The notes beneath the pieces are model-generated. The model had not been told where the DNA came from and did no database searches. It worked only from the letters and a program-made list of their open reading frames with translations. Shown here one piece after another: positions 23,281 to 32,527 of a DNA stretch of 64,000 nt. The stretch covers positions 9,318,246-9,382,245 of the forward strand of contig JASJYW010000026.1 in assembly GCA_030386875.1 (NCBI GenBank). The letters run 5' to 3'. The DNA comes from Morinoia aosen. Lineage: Eukaryota; Arthropoda; Malacostraca; Amphipoda; Talitridae. Every line of letters begins with the position of its first letter. The first letter of the stretch is position 1. The translations under genes were made by a program, and so were the position numbers.

Positions 23281-23789
23281 GCTTCTCTTGGGACAATGTT
23301 GGTTTTTTATTGTCAGTTTGGGACCTTGGGACCGATCAATTGTTTCAGTATTGGGAAAAAATTGCACTATTGCACTGATTTCACAACCTTGTCCCAAAAA
23401 AATCCCTAAGGCGGATTATAAATATTTTTATTAGAGACCTTGGAAGAAAAGAAAAAAGAAAGAAAAAACTTTTTATTTCCAATAGAGATTGTACAATATC
23501 ACAATCATTGGTTTTTAAGTATCTTAAAGTTAATACACTTAGATGATACATACTCATGAGTCTTGTAATACCCATGTCACTAGTCGAAAAGAAATGATTG
23601 AGGGCAATGTACTCCTAATCTTGCTTAATCTACATTTGATAATACATGTAATGATAATTATAAGAGATAACACAATTTCTTGGACGATGCATTTTCATCG
23701 TGGGGTGAAAACACTATTGACAGTTTACATGTACATGACATAAAACTTCGCAATTATTGATGCCAGGAAATAATATATGAATCGTTTGT
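23281..23789 (+). other. left subterminal region of the DNA transposon
   Basis: GGGAC/GTCCC motifs lie in the first ~125 bp. The rest is AT-rich sequence with no supported gene; the short ORFs on both strands have no recognisable content. Confidence 0.6.
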
Positions 23790-23802
23790 TTATATATATA
23801 TA

Positions 23803-23838
<36 letters not shown>
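23790..23838. repeat. (TA)n microsatellite
   Basis: Nearly perfect TA dinucleotide run with one TTT interruption near 23805. Confidence 0.95.
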
Positions 23839-23846
<8 letters not shown>

Positions 23847-23885
23847 ATCATGAGGACCAAGAAGATTACAAGTTTTGTATATATT

Positions 23886-24024
23886 CACTCGCTCTAATAA
23901 CACTCGCCCCAATAACACACTTGCCTCAATAACACACTTGCCCCAATAACACACTCGCTCTAATAACACACTCGCCCCAATAACACACTCGCCCCAATAA
24001 TACACTCGCCCCAATAACACACTC
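23886..24024. repeat. 17-bp minisatellite, 8 copies
   Basis: Units of the form CACTCGCCCCAATAACA. Variants are CGCTCT, TGCCTC and TGCCCC in the variable centre. It lies in the 5' non-coding part of the DNA transposon. Confidence 0.92.
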
Positions 24025-24515
24025 GATGGGTGCATCCTTTCAAAAGTTAACAGCGGGTCAAATTGAGTTTTTTGACGGCGCACGAGTCGGAGAGGCTTAA
24101 TGATAAATTATTGTAGTTCCCAGAAAACCGTTAGGGTCGTGTGTACAATATGGAGAGAGAGAGAATGTTTCATTCTTTCATTTGAAAGTAATTTGAAGTC
24201 GATGATGCTCTCTTTCCAAAGTTAAAAGCGGGTCAACTTGAGTTTTTCGACGGCGCGCGAGCCGGAGAGGCTTATCGATGAATTTCTGTAGTTCCCAGAA
24301 AAGCGTTAAGGTCGTGTGTACAATATGGAAAAGAGAATGTCTCACTCTTTCATCTGAGAGTAATTTGAAATCGATGGGTGCATTTTTTCATAAGTTGAAG
24401 GCGGGTCAACTTAAGTTTTTTGGAGGCGCGCGAGTCGGAGAAGCTTATCGATAAATTTCTGTAGTTCTTAGAAAACCGTTAGGGTCATTTGTACAATATG
24501 GAAAGAGAAATGTTC
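24025..24515. repeat. about 175-bp tandem repeat, nearly three copies
   Basis: Copies start with GATGGGTGC or GATGATGC near 24025, 24201 and 24373. Each contains GCGGGTCAA, then GGCGCGCGAG or GGCGCACGAG, then TTCCCAGAAAA or similar, then GTACAATATGG. It lies upstream of the transposase gene and may be part of its control region. Confidence 0.88.
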
Positions 24516-24954
24516 TTTACATGAACTCTCTAACGAATTTTTAATATGTGATCCATTTTAATATTATCAAGAAATTTAGCAACAATAATCTGTAGCCTTT
24601 GGCATCTATTCGCTTGGCGTCTCTTAGTAAGCGCGCGAACCTCAATACGGTGAACTTGAAGTGGCTAAATTGAAGTATTTTAGGTATGTTATCTCGCGTG
24701 TTCTGATTTTTGTGTTTAATAACTACTGTGGAAAGTTTTTATGGATGTGATTTATTAAAATAAATCTATTTTCTATCATTTCAGAGATCAGAAAGACATA
24801 TTTTTGCAAAATCTCGTTCGACGCTATGCTGCTTGATATTCTCTGAATCGAACGTTCGCACAAGCGTCATGTTTCACGAACTGTTTTTCAGTTATTGTCC
24901 ACTGTATTATTATATAATAATCTCTTCTGCTATTAACGTTCATCCATCGTGTGA
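24516..24954 (+). promoter_or_regulatory. transposase upstream region with possible leader intron
   Basis: A GTATGT donor at 24684 and TTTCAG acceptor ending at 24784 define a possible 101-bp leader intron. The ATG of the transposase ORF follows at 24955. No confident TATA box is seen. Confidence 0.35.
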
Positions 24955-27633
24955 ATGGCAGGTCGAAAAAATTATTATGTAATAAAGAAAAACAATTTTG
25001 AGTTCATCAGTAGCTTGAAAATTCAAAATAGTGACTCGGACAGCTCAACTGCCGCTGACTCAAAAGAGGATCAAAACGAGCTTCCTCCTGAGGAAAGTAA
25101 TGATGAGGAAGCTCTCAAAACTGTTGAGGTAGGAAAATCTAGTAAAGTTAATAATGATGACAGTGAAAGCAATCAGAACAGTGAAATTGATCTTGATTAC
25201 AGTGAAAGTGAATGTGAAACTCATTCTGAAGTGAGTATTGAAACTATCTCAGAATCTTCTTTGCATTCTTCAGCGGCATCAACAGGAATTAATGCCCTGG
25301 TAGAAAATTCTCTAAGTTTGAGGGATAACCTAAGAGATTGGTATCTGCAGCATAATGTGACACTGGTTGCATTCAAACAATTACTTAATATCTTGAAAAT
25401 AGTCCACACAGATTTGCCCTCTGACCCACGAACAATTTTACAAACCAAAACTTCAGATATTGTAACAGTTGAAAATGGTCAATTTGTTTACTTTGGCTTA
25501 GAGGAAAATATAAAAGAAAACTTCCGTTTTCAGTTGGAAAATATTGACTGTATTAAAGTGGATATCAACATAGATGGTATACCAATATTTAAATCTCGTA
25601 ATACATCTTTTTGGCCAATTCTGTGTTCTTTAGATAATTCAATTCCGTATAAATTTTGCTCAGTTCATCCATTTGTGGTTGCTATATTTTATGGTGCTAA
25701 AAAGCCAAATATTTTTGAGTTTCTTGATAGATTCATTTCTGGGTCAATGTGAAGTTTAATGCAATAACGGAAAATAAGAATTCCGATCTTAGGAATCACT
25801 ATAGGAACCCTTTTAAGAACGTTTTACATGAATGACATTCTGCTCGCTGATGCGTTATTTTCGAATAATTGAACTTTGAAGTTGGCCTTGGCGCCAAAGG
25901 AAGCGAGCGCGTGAAACGGAATTTAATTAATAACGGAAGCTATTACAAACGTAAAGAGGTTGGGTCGTGAGGGGGAGGCACAGTTCTTCTAGTGAAAGTT
26001 ATAAATAAAGCTTCTAACCCAACCATTAGGGTGACGACCGCAATCTTGTTGACATCGGGTCCAAGATGGCGGCGCCCATGGTGGTCGCCATGTTAGACCC
26101 GATGTAAACAAGGTTGCGGTAGTCACCCTAATGGGTGGTTTAGAAGCTTTATTTATACTTTTCACTAAAAAAACTGTGGCTACCCCTCACGACCCAACCT
26201 CTTTACGTTTGTAATAGGGGTTAGCTTCCGTTTTTAATTAAATTACGCTCGCTTCCTTGGGCGCGCGACGGCCAACTTCAAAGTTCAATAATTCGAAAAT
26301 AACGCATCAGCGAGCAGAATGTCGTTCATGTAATACGTTCTTAAATGGGTTCCTTTAGTGATTGTTTGGAATATAATTATCAATTTCCGTGATTGCATTA
26401 AACTTCACATTGACCCATTTCTGATTTGAAAGTTTTGTTAGAGAATGGAATGGTCATTGAAGGAAAAAGGTATAATGTACAAGTACGCTGCATTATAGCG
26501 GATGCTCCTGCCCGTGCTTTTCTTAAGCAGACCAAAAGTCATGGAGGATACTTTGCATGCGACAGGTGCCTGACTAAAGGTGTTTATAAAAATAAAGCCA
26601 TTCTTACGAAGAGACTAGTGCTTCTAAGCGAAATAACGAGTCATTTAGAAATAGATTGCAAGAACAGCACCATATTGGGGCCAGCCCATTTTTAAGTTTA
26701 GAAATTGACATGGTTAACTGCTTTGTGTATGATTACTTGCATGTAATACTGTTAGGAATTGTCAGAAAATTACTATCATTGTTTTGGAGTAAAGTGCCGT
26801 ATAAAATATCATCTTCACAAAAGAAAATTGTAACTGAAAGAATTTCTTTGATACATAAATTTTTTCCCCTTGAATTTGTTCGCAAACCACGGTCTTTTGA
26901 AGAATTAGATCGGTTCAAAGGCTCAGAATTTCGAGCAATATTACTTTATTATGGAATCATTCTTTTCAAAGACATTTTGTGTGAAAAAATGTACAATCAT
27001 TTTCTTATTTTGATGTATATTGTAAGGATTCTGTGTGACCCAAATTTAATTAGTGATGAGAGTAACCTGAACTATGCTGAAAAGTTGTCTATTTATTTTG
27101 TGAAACAGTTTAAAAAAATTTATAGGGATGTAAATGTTTCATTCAATGTTCATTCACTTATTCACTTAGTTGATGATGTCCGACAATATGGTGTACTCGA
27201 CTCTTTTTCTGCCTTTCCATTTGAAAGTTTCTTAGGCAGAATGAAGAGAAGAATAAGATCATCAAATAGTCCATTAGCACAAATTAGCAGAAGAGTAAAT
27301 GAGGGTTATAAGTTTTCTAATAGTAATCAAATTACATCAAGAGGAATAACTGTGAATAACCATCGAATAATTCCAAATCAATTTAAAAATTCATGTATTT
27401 TACTAGAAAACAAAGAATTTGGCTTGGTTACAAATGTCACAGGAGACTGTATTACTATGAAAAAGCTGATGAAAATCAAACCTGCTGCCAAATATCCAAC
27501 TTCTTCCTCAATCTTTGATGTTTTTATTGTTAGCAAAAGTTCTGAAACCAAAATTATCAAAAGAAACAACATCTATAAAAAATGTTTGATCCTACCGTTC
27601 AAAAAAAGGTATATTGTACTTCCTCTTCTATGA
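24955..27633 (+). pseudogene. EnSpm/tnp2-like transposase, disrupted
   Basis: Three ORF pieces are parts of one transposase. Piece 1 (24955-25741) has an acidic Ser-rich N-terminus, then the conserved block with an Asp-Gly-Ile-Pro element and FWPIL (residues ~205-223), then HPFVVAIFYG and EFLDRF. Piece 2 (26424 to about 26640) has ADAPAR-FLK, then a Cys-x2-Cys element in a GYFACDRC context. Piece 3 (from about 26640 to 27633) has DYLHVILLG-VRKLL and later FNVHSLIHL and FPFESFLGRMKR, typical of tnp2-type transposases in animal EnSpm-like elements. A 674-bp foldback with an 8-bp duplication sits between pieces 1 and 2. A one-base frameshift lies between about 26600 and 26645. It cannot encode a working transposase. 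The family assignment is from remembered motifs, not a database search. Confidence 0.82.
25742..26415. mobile_element. 674-bp palindromic foldback element inside the transposase gene
   Basis: Starts GGTCAATGTGAAG and ends with its complement CTTCACATTGACC. Exact 8-bp duplications CATTTCTG flank it (25734-25741 and 26416-26423). The two arms are complementary over nearly the full length, folding around a centre near 26075 (GGCGCCCATGG). Arms differ by scattered substitutions and small indels. It has no ORF of its own, so it is a non-autonomous MITE or foldback element. An 8-bp duplication fits hAT, P or Merlin type transposases; the family is undetermined. Confidence 0.92.
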
Positions 27634-27848
27634 ATGTTGATGTGTATGTTTTAGTCGTTTATGTGCTTTGTTCATTTTAAGCTTATGTTCTTGTGTTTAT
27701 TTTGTGCATTAGTTAGGTTCCAATATTCCTGGCATTAATTTTTATGTTATAATTTCATTCACACTGCAGTTTGTGGGTCATGTGAATTTTTTTGTTCAAT
27801 TTCCAATCAAAGACAGCTGGACTTCATTGATTTCTTAGAATCTTCAAA
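27634..27848 (+). other. spacer between transposase and DUF4806-type gene
   Basis: About 215 bp of AT-rich sequence. No ORF or clear poly(A) signal is recognised. The two genes lie on the same strand. Confidence 0.5.
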
Positions 27849-30666
27849 ATGTATTCAATTGTGTACTTTGAGAAGGAAAACACTGTAGAAGGTGTTCCAA
27901 CTTCTTGGCTTCAAAAACTTGACAATGAGCAGTATTGTCGTTGGCCAGAAAACAAATCCATGGATAAAATATCCAAAATGATTAAAAAATGTGAACCACC
28001 ATCAAATGAGTGGTGCTGTATTAAGTGCCGAGTTATTTCAGCAGCATCTACTTACAATGAATGTAAACAGAAATCAAAAGAGGCTTCAGACCAAAGTGCT
28101 ACAGAACCTAACAGTGATGGTGAACTTCTTGAAAGTGCAATTAGTGCTTGCAGTGACACCAGTAGTGATGATGAAGTGCCCCAGCCTCCCCAAAAAATCA
28201 GAAAACGAGAACAGTCTAGACCTTCTAAAACAGAAGCTAAATTGAATGTTACTGAAATGCAAGCTTTCTTTCATGAAGAATTGAAAGACAGTAAAACACA
28301 AATTGTGAAGAAACTTGAAAAGTGTTTTGATAAACAAGTGGAAGCCTATGGAAAATTACACAAGGACATTCTTGACCTTAAAGAAGAAATAAAATTACTT
28401 AAAAAAGTACACAAAGCAGCCGTGACTCCTATCACTGACCCAACCACATTTCCTCAATTACCACTTGAATCAATGAAGAATGTAGAAGATTTTGAAACAC
28501 TTTTGAATGATGATGTTCAAAAACAGAGCTTGATTAGCATGCTGGCAAACTTTAGTGGTGCTAGTATAAATTCAACTGTGCATCAAATTATGAAGAAAGT
28601 TTTAAAGAATGAAGTAGCAGTCCAGTTCTCCATGCATGGCAAAGGAACAAAACGGCAGTTCATAGAGTTGAAGCTCTGCTCCTGCATACGTGGTACGTAC
28701 CGTTCATTGTGCTTTGCTTTTGTTTAGCGACCAGATTTTAATACATCAATTCTCTTTAATGATTTGTATGAAGTTCTACTGTACAAAACAGAATGTAAAA
28801 AATGCTGCCTGCATGTTTCTGCTTTCAGTTGAGGAGTATCTAGTTATGCAAAAAAAGGTTTTATTTTATGGCAGTTTTTTGCAAAAAAAAATGTTTTTTA
28901 TGTGTCTTTTTGTTCATTTTAGCACACACTCAAATTTTGTTAGGTATGTCTGTTGTTTTGGTCAAATAAAATATATTAATGTCCATGAATTTTTGTAATA
29001 AAAACATCAAAAGGAAAACATACAGTAAAAGTGGTGGCAGGTAGCCCACAATGACCAAGAGGAGTCTAAGAGGAACAGCAGGAGCCACAGAACTTATATT
29101 GATGGAGTCAAAATTTAGAGATTACTATCTCTACATGTCTGATTTTATTTTTATATGACCACAAAAATTAGAGATAGTAATCTCTGAATTTTGACTCCAT
29201 CAATGTAAGTTCTGTTGCTCTTGCTGTTCCTCTTGAACTCCTCTAGGTAATTGTGGGTTATCTGCCACCACTATTACTGTGTGGTTTCCTTTTGATGTTT
29301 TTGTTACAAAAAATCATGACTAAAATCATGCATTTTAATATATGATATGTGACCAAATAATCATGTTTTTTATAAAAAATCTTACGTTAAAAACATTGAT
29401 ATTAATATATTTTATGTGACCGAAAAACACAGGCTGTGGTTATTTCGAAAAATCATGACTAATAAAAATGAATATTATTATATATATGATACCAAAAAAC
29501 ATGCTTTTTTTACAAAAAATCACGACATGGATATTAATATATTTAATTTGATCTTAGAAAATTTGTTGTTTTTCACATTTTTCACACAAACCATATCATA
29601 AAAAAAATCATTATCAAAAAAATATACATTTTGATGTAGTATATGTGAACCAAAAAAACATGCTATTTTTAAAAAATTGTTTTTATTTTACAAAAAGTCT
29701 TTGCTCCATGTGTTATTTTCATGATTTTTCTGTAAAAAAGTTTCTTAAAAACAGCATGCTTGTTTTTGGTCAAAAAATATATATTGATAACCATATTTTG
29801 TAGCCATGGTTTGATTGTAAAAAACATGTTTTAAAAAAACGGCATGCTTTTCTGGTCCCATAAAATTTATTAATAGCTGTTTTTTAGTCATCACTTTTCT
29901 GTAAAAAAATGTTTTCTAGAAAAAAGCATTGGGCTTTTGGTCGCATGAAATATTAATATCCATGTTTTTATTCAGGATTTTTTACGAAAAAAACATGTAG
30001 AAAAACGGCATGATATTTCTGGTCTCATAAAATTTATTAATAACAATGTTTTTTAGTTATTATTTTTTTTGTAAGAAAACATGTTTTTATTAAAAAAACA
30101 GCCTGGTTCACCTCTCCCAACCTACTTGTGTGATTACTATTGCGAGCACATAAATGAAATTTATATGAAGGATAAGAACATATATGAACTTTCTACTTTT
30201 GTTTTTATTTATTTGTTTTCCATTTTAATTTTCTTGATATGAGGTGTACAAATCCTTAGATTTTGAGCTCCAATGTTTTCAGAACTTTTGCCCTTTTTCT
30301 ACATATGATAAAAAATTTCAAACTGAGTGTTTTTGGATGTAAAACGGCTCGCTGAATCTAATGGAGTGCTTGTTTTTTTTTGCAATAAAAAATTTAAAAG
30401 TTCTACCATATTCGAAAGGAGAATAAGAAATTGGAAATTTTCATCTGTTTGTTTATTAAATATAGCTCATTTGAACTACATTGAATGAGCATTTCCACTG
30501 GTTGGTTTTTGCAGAAGCTGCTTTGAGGTCACCAGCTGGCAAAACTGCACATGCATCGGAAGTAAACAAGATAATTGCACTGAATCTAACATATGCCAAA
30601 GATCGGATTGCCGGAAGAAAAAAGTCCTGTGAAAGAGTGGAAAATCCTCGAGCAGCGTGCGAGTAG
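27849..30666 (+). CDS. DUF4806-type protein, two exons (27849-28692 and 30515-30666)
   Basis: Exon 1 starts at an ATG and encodes an N-terminal block (hydrophobic start, VPTSWL near residues 17-22, then Tyr-Cys-Arg-Trp-Pro) that I recognise from insect and cnidarian DUF4806 proteins. An acidic Ser-rich region, basic patch and coiled-coil-like Lys/Glu helix (about residues 130-195) follow, then the DUF4806 domain from about residue 205 (FPQLPLES to FIELKLCS). The open frame continues to 28727, but the domain is incomplete there. A GTACGT donor at 28693 and TTTTTGCAG acceptor ending at 30514 join in frame to an exon carrying the typical C-terminal element (Ala-Gly-Lys-Thr, then DRIAGRKKS). Stop is at 30664-30666. 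The biochemical function of the family is unknown. By analogy with TnpA of En/Spm it might bind the element ends. The intron holds a foldback element. Confidence 0.72.
28995..29307. mobile_element. 313-bp foldback (MITE-like) element in the DUF4806 gene intron
   Basis: Long inverted repeats: the left arm begins GTAATAAAAACATCAAAAGG, and the right end is its near complement CCTTTTGATGTTTTTGTTAC. GTGGTGGCAG, AGAGGAGT and GATGGAGTCAAAATT and their complements recur symmetrically. The centre lies near 29145. I could not define the target duplication with confidence. Confidence 0.75.
29308..30120. repeat. degenerate AT-rich repeats in the intron
   Basis: Loosely repeated pieces of the kind AAAAAATCATGA, ATATTAATATATTT, ATGTGACC and AACATGTTTTT occur many times in both orientations. 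The period is irregular. No coding potential is seen. Confidence 0.6.
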
Positions 30667-30724
30667 CTAGCTAGTTTATACGAAGCTAATTTTATGGCTA
30701 ATATTTTGATTACTCAATGGGAAG

Positions 30725-31220
30725 GAAGGAAGTTGTAATGGGTATCAAATTATTTTATGAACTTAATTTCAAGTCGTGAAGGTGTTTCAGTGAATTTTAT
30801 TATCAGTCAAGGGAAAGCAACAGTTAAAATAGATTTAATGATATCAAAGGAAGTTATATTGAATAGAGACGTATTATATGAACTTAATCTTAAGTTGTGA
30901 AGTTTTTCACTTAACTTTAATTTTAGTCAACGGAAAGCAACAGTTTAAATAGTTTTAATGACATCAAAGGAAGTTATATTGAATAGAGATGTATTATATG
31001 AACTTAATATCAAGTTGTGAAGTTTTTCACTGAACTTTAGTTTTAGTCAACGGAAAGCAACAGTTTAAATAGGTTTAAAGATATCAAAGGAAGTTATATT
31101 GAATAGAGATGTATTATACGAACTTAATCTCAAGTTGTGAAGTTTTCACTGAACTTTAGTTTTAGTCAACGGAAAGCAACAGTTTAAATAGATTTAAAGA
31201 TATCAAAGGAAGTTATGTAT
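30725..31220. repeat. 120-bp tandem repeat, four copies, downstream of the DUF4806 gene
   Basis: GAAAGCAACAG recurs at about 30813, 30933, 31053 and 31172 (spacing 120, 120, 119). Each unit contains AAAGGAAGTTAT, TATGAACTTAAT and TAGTCAACGG. It is unrelated in sequence to the 119-bp satellite despite the similar length. Copies 2 to 4 are very similar, so expansion was recent. Confidence 0.92.
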
Positions 31221-31693
31221 GCGGTTATACTAGGACTGTGGTAGAGCCATGAATGAGCAACTTTATTGGCTCTGCCACGGTGAGACCTCCGCCCAAAAGG
31301 TCAGCGACCAACCATCAAGGAGGCCTCATGGCATTGGAAATAACAATTCCTTTGCCTAAGGAGTTGGTGGAAATGCTCCTTGAATTTGTTGGGACTATTC
31401 TCAACGTATTTGTATTTCCATGTACATAGTAAATTTGGCAATCCATACTTTTCTGAAATATTTTTTGTCTTTCAGTTGATCCCCAGTCAATTCGCATATC
31501 TGGTCTCACGAAATCGGTGGCTGCCGGAATACAACATCCACTAAGTTCTTCAGAGTTTCATGTTCAGCCAGCATGCACTGATGGCATTTGAGGTAAGTTT
31601 GAATAATATGTTTGCAATGTGCGAGTAATTAGCAGTGCAATATATTTCTTGGCAAATAATTACAAAAATGTTACTTGCGCAATGACTTTTATG
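31221..31693 (+). other. region with an exon-like segment (31476-31592)
   Basis: A strong acceptor-like TTGTCTTTCAG ends at 31475 and a strong donor-like GAG/GTAAGT starts at 31593. The 117-bp segment between them has one open frame of about 37 codons ending in TGA. I do not recognise the peptide. It may be a 3' exon of an alternative transcript of the element, or chance. The rest of the region shows nothing identifiable. Confidence 0.25.
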
Positions 31694-31765
31694 GAGCTTA
31701 TAGCTTAACGGAAGAGCGTTCACTCTGAATGAGTGGAAGGTTGGGGTTCAAATCCCTGTGGGCTC
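31694..31765 (+). tRNA. tRNA-like sequence (possible tRNA gene, pseudogene or SINE head)
   Basis: A 72-nt cloverleaf can be drawn: acceptor GAGCTTA/TGGGCTC (two G-U pairs), D-arm GCTT/GAGC, a 5-bp anticodon stem TCACT/AGTGG, and T-arm TGGGG/CCCTG with loop TTCAAAT. Box A (TAGCTTAACGG) and box B (GGTTCAAATCC) fit polymerase III promoters, and TTTT follows at 31766. With standard spacing the anticodon is GAA (Phe) but base 37 is then a U, which is odd. Moving the stem by two bases gives the loop CTCTGAA with CUG (Gln) and a 7-nt variable loop. It lies inside the DNA transposon between imperfect direct repeats (about 31622-31665 and 31797-31843). Confidence 0.5.
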
Positions 31766-32165
31766 TTTTCTATATCATACCGCAAGTGAATATTAATTGT
31801 AATTAGCAATGCAGTAGTTAATTAATTTTTAGCAACTACTTACTGGCACAAAGCATTCTTCAATTTATTTCACTGAATTGATGTCATTAAAATAAAATGT
31901 TGCTTGATTGTTGTTGATTTTGAATGCATGTGTTGACATTTCATTGGTGCTCTGTTATAATAATGCTTGCAAACAAATTTAATACCTGAGGGTATTCATA
32001 TATGATTCTAGCTCTTCTGTGATAACATTAAAATATTTATTTCATTTGCTGGCAGAGTGAAAAATTTGTGAGACTATGTCCCGTGTCTGATACAATTGGA
32101 ACAAATTTCGCACCAATTTCATTTCAGCTTTTGGTTACCAATTTCATCCCATTTTGGGAACCGAT
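31766..32165 (+). other. AT-rich region near the right end of the DNA transposon
   Basis: No gene seen. It contains the second copy of the GTAATTAGCA repeat that flanks the tRNA-like sequence. Confidence 0.5.
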
Positions 32166-32398
32166 TCCGTCCCAGTTTGGAGTGCCAATTCCGGGAAGAA
32201 ATTGGCACTCCAAACTGGGGACGGAATTGGCACTCCGAACTGGGGACGGAATTGGCACTCCAAACTGGGGACGGAATTGGCACTCCAAACTGGGGACGGA
32301 ATTGGCACTCCAAACTGGGGACGGAATTGGCACTCCAAGCTGGTCCCCAGTTTGGAGTGCCAATTCCGTCCCCAGTTTGGAGTGCCAATTCCGTCCCC
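32166..32398. repeat. 25-bp subterminal repeats in direct and inverted arrangement
   Basis: Six direct units beginning GGCACTCCAAACTGGGG lie at 32204, 32229, 32254, 32279, 32304 and 32329 (25-bp period). Inverted units lie before (about 32166-32192) and after (about 32343-32397). The result is a large hairpin-capable block with GGGAC/GTCCC in every unit, within 360 bp of the right terminus. Such subterminal clusters are typical binding sites for the accessory protein in En/Spm-like elements. Confidence 0.9.
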
Positions 32399-32515
32399 AT
32401 AAAAATTACCAATATTGTCCCGGTTTGTAAAATCCCAACATGGGTCCCAATTTTGGTGACTAAGACTGCCCCAATGCTGAGTGCCAGAAGTGGCACAACA
32501 TTTTCCCAATAATTT

Positions 32516-32527
32516 TTGCTGCCTGGG
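32516..32527 (-). repeat. right terminal inverted repeat of the DNA transposon
   Basis: TTGCTGCCTGGG, the complement of the left terminus. It is followed by AT and satellite sequence. Confidence 0.9.

Larger units (their letters stand above)
23269..32527 (+). mobile_element. EnSpm/CMC-like DNA transposon, 9259 bp, two genes, transposase broken
   Basis: Perfect 12-bp terminal inverted repeats, CCCAGGCAGCAA at 23269-23280 and its complement at 32516-32527, are flanked by a 2-bp AT duplication (23267-23268 and 32528-32529). Removing the element rejoins a normal satellite monomer (GGCGACATAGGCCG). Inside are a tnp2/EnSpm-like transposase and a DUF4806-type gene, both on the plus strand, GGGAC/GTCCC-rich subterminal repeats at both ends, several minisatellites, a tRNA-like sequence and two secondary foldback insertions. 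The termini do not start with CACTA, so the superfamily assignment rests on the transposase motifs and the subterminal repeats. Confidence 0.85.

Noticed and set aside
27849-28727. Single-exon reading of the DUF4806 gene ending at 28727
   Set aside because: The domain stops short and the last residues do not fit the family, while a consensus donor at 28693 and acceptor at 30514 restore the expected C-terminal part in frame.
30725-31220. Possible kinship of the 120-bp tandem repeat with the 119-bp satellite
   Set aside because: Lengths are close, but the sequences share no recognisable motif; the tandem repeat is AT-rich and lies inside the DNA transposon.
31315-31509. 64-residue minus-strand ORF
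   Set aside because: No motif, and it overlaps the more convincing exon-like segment on the other strand.
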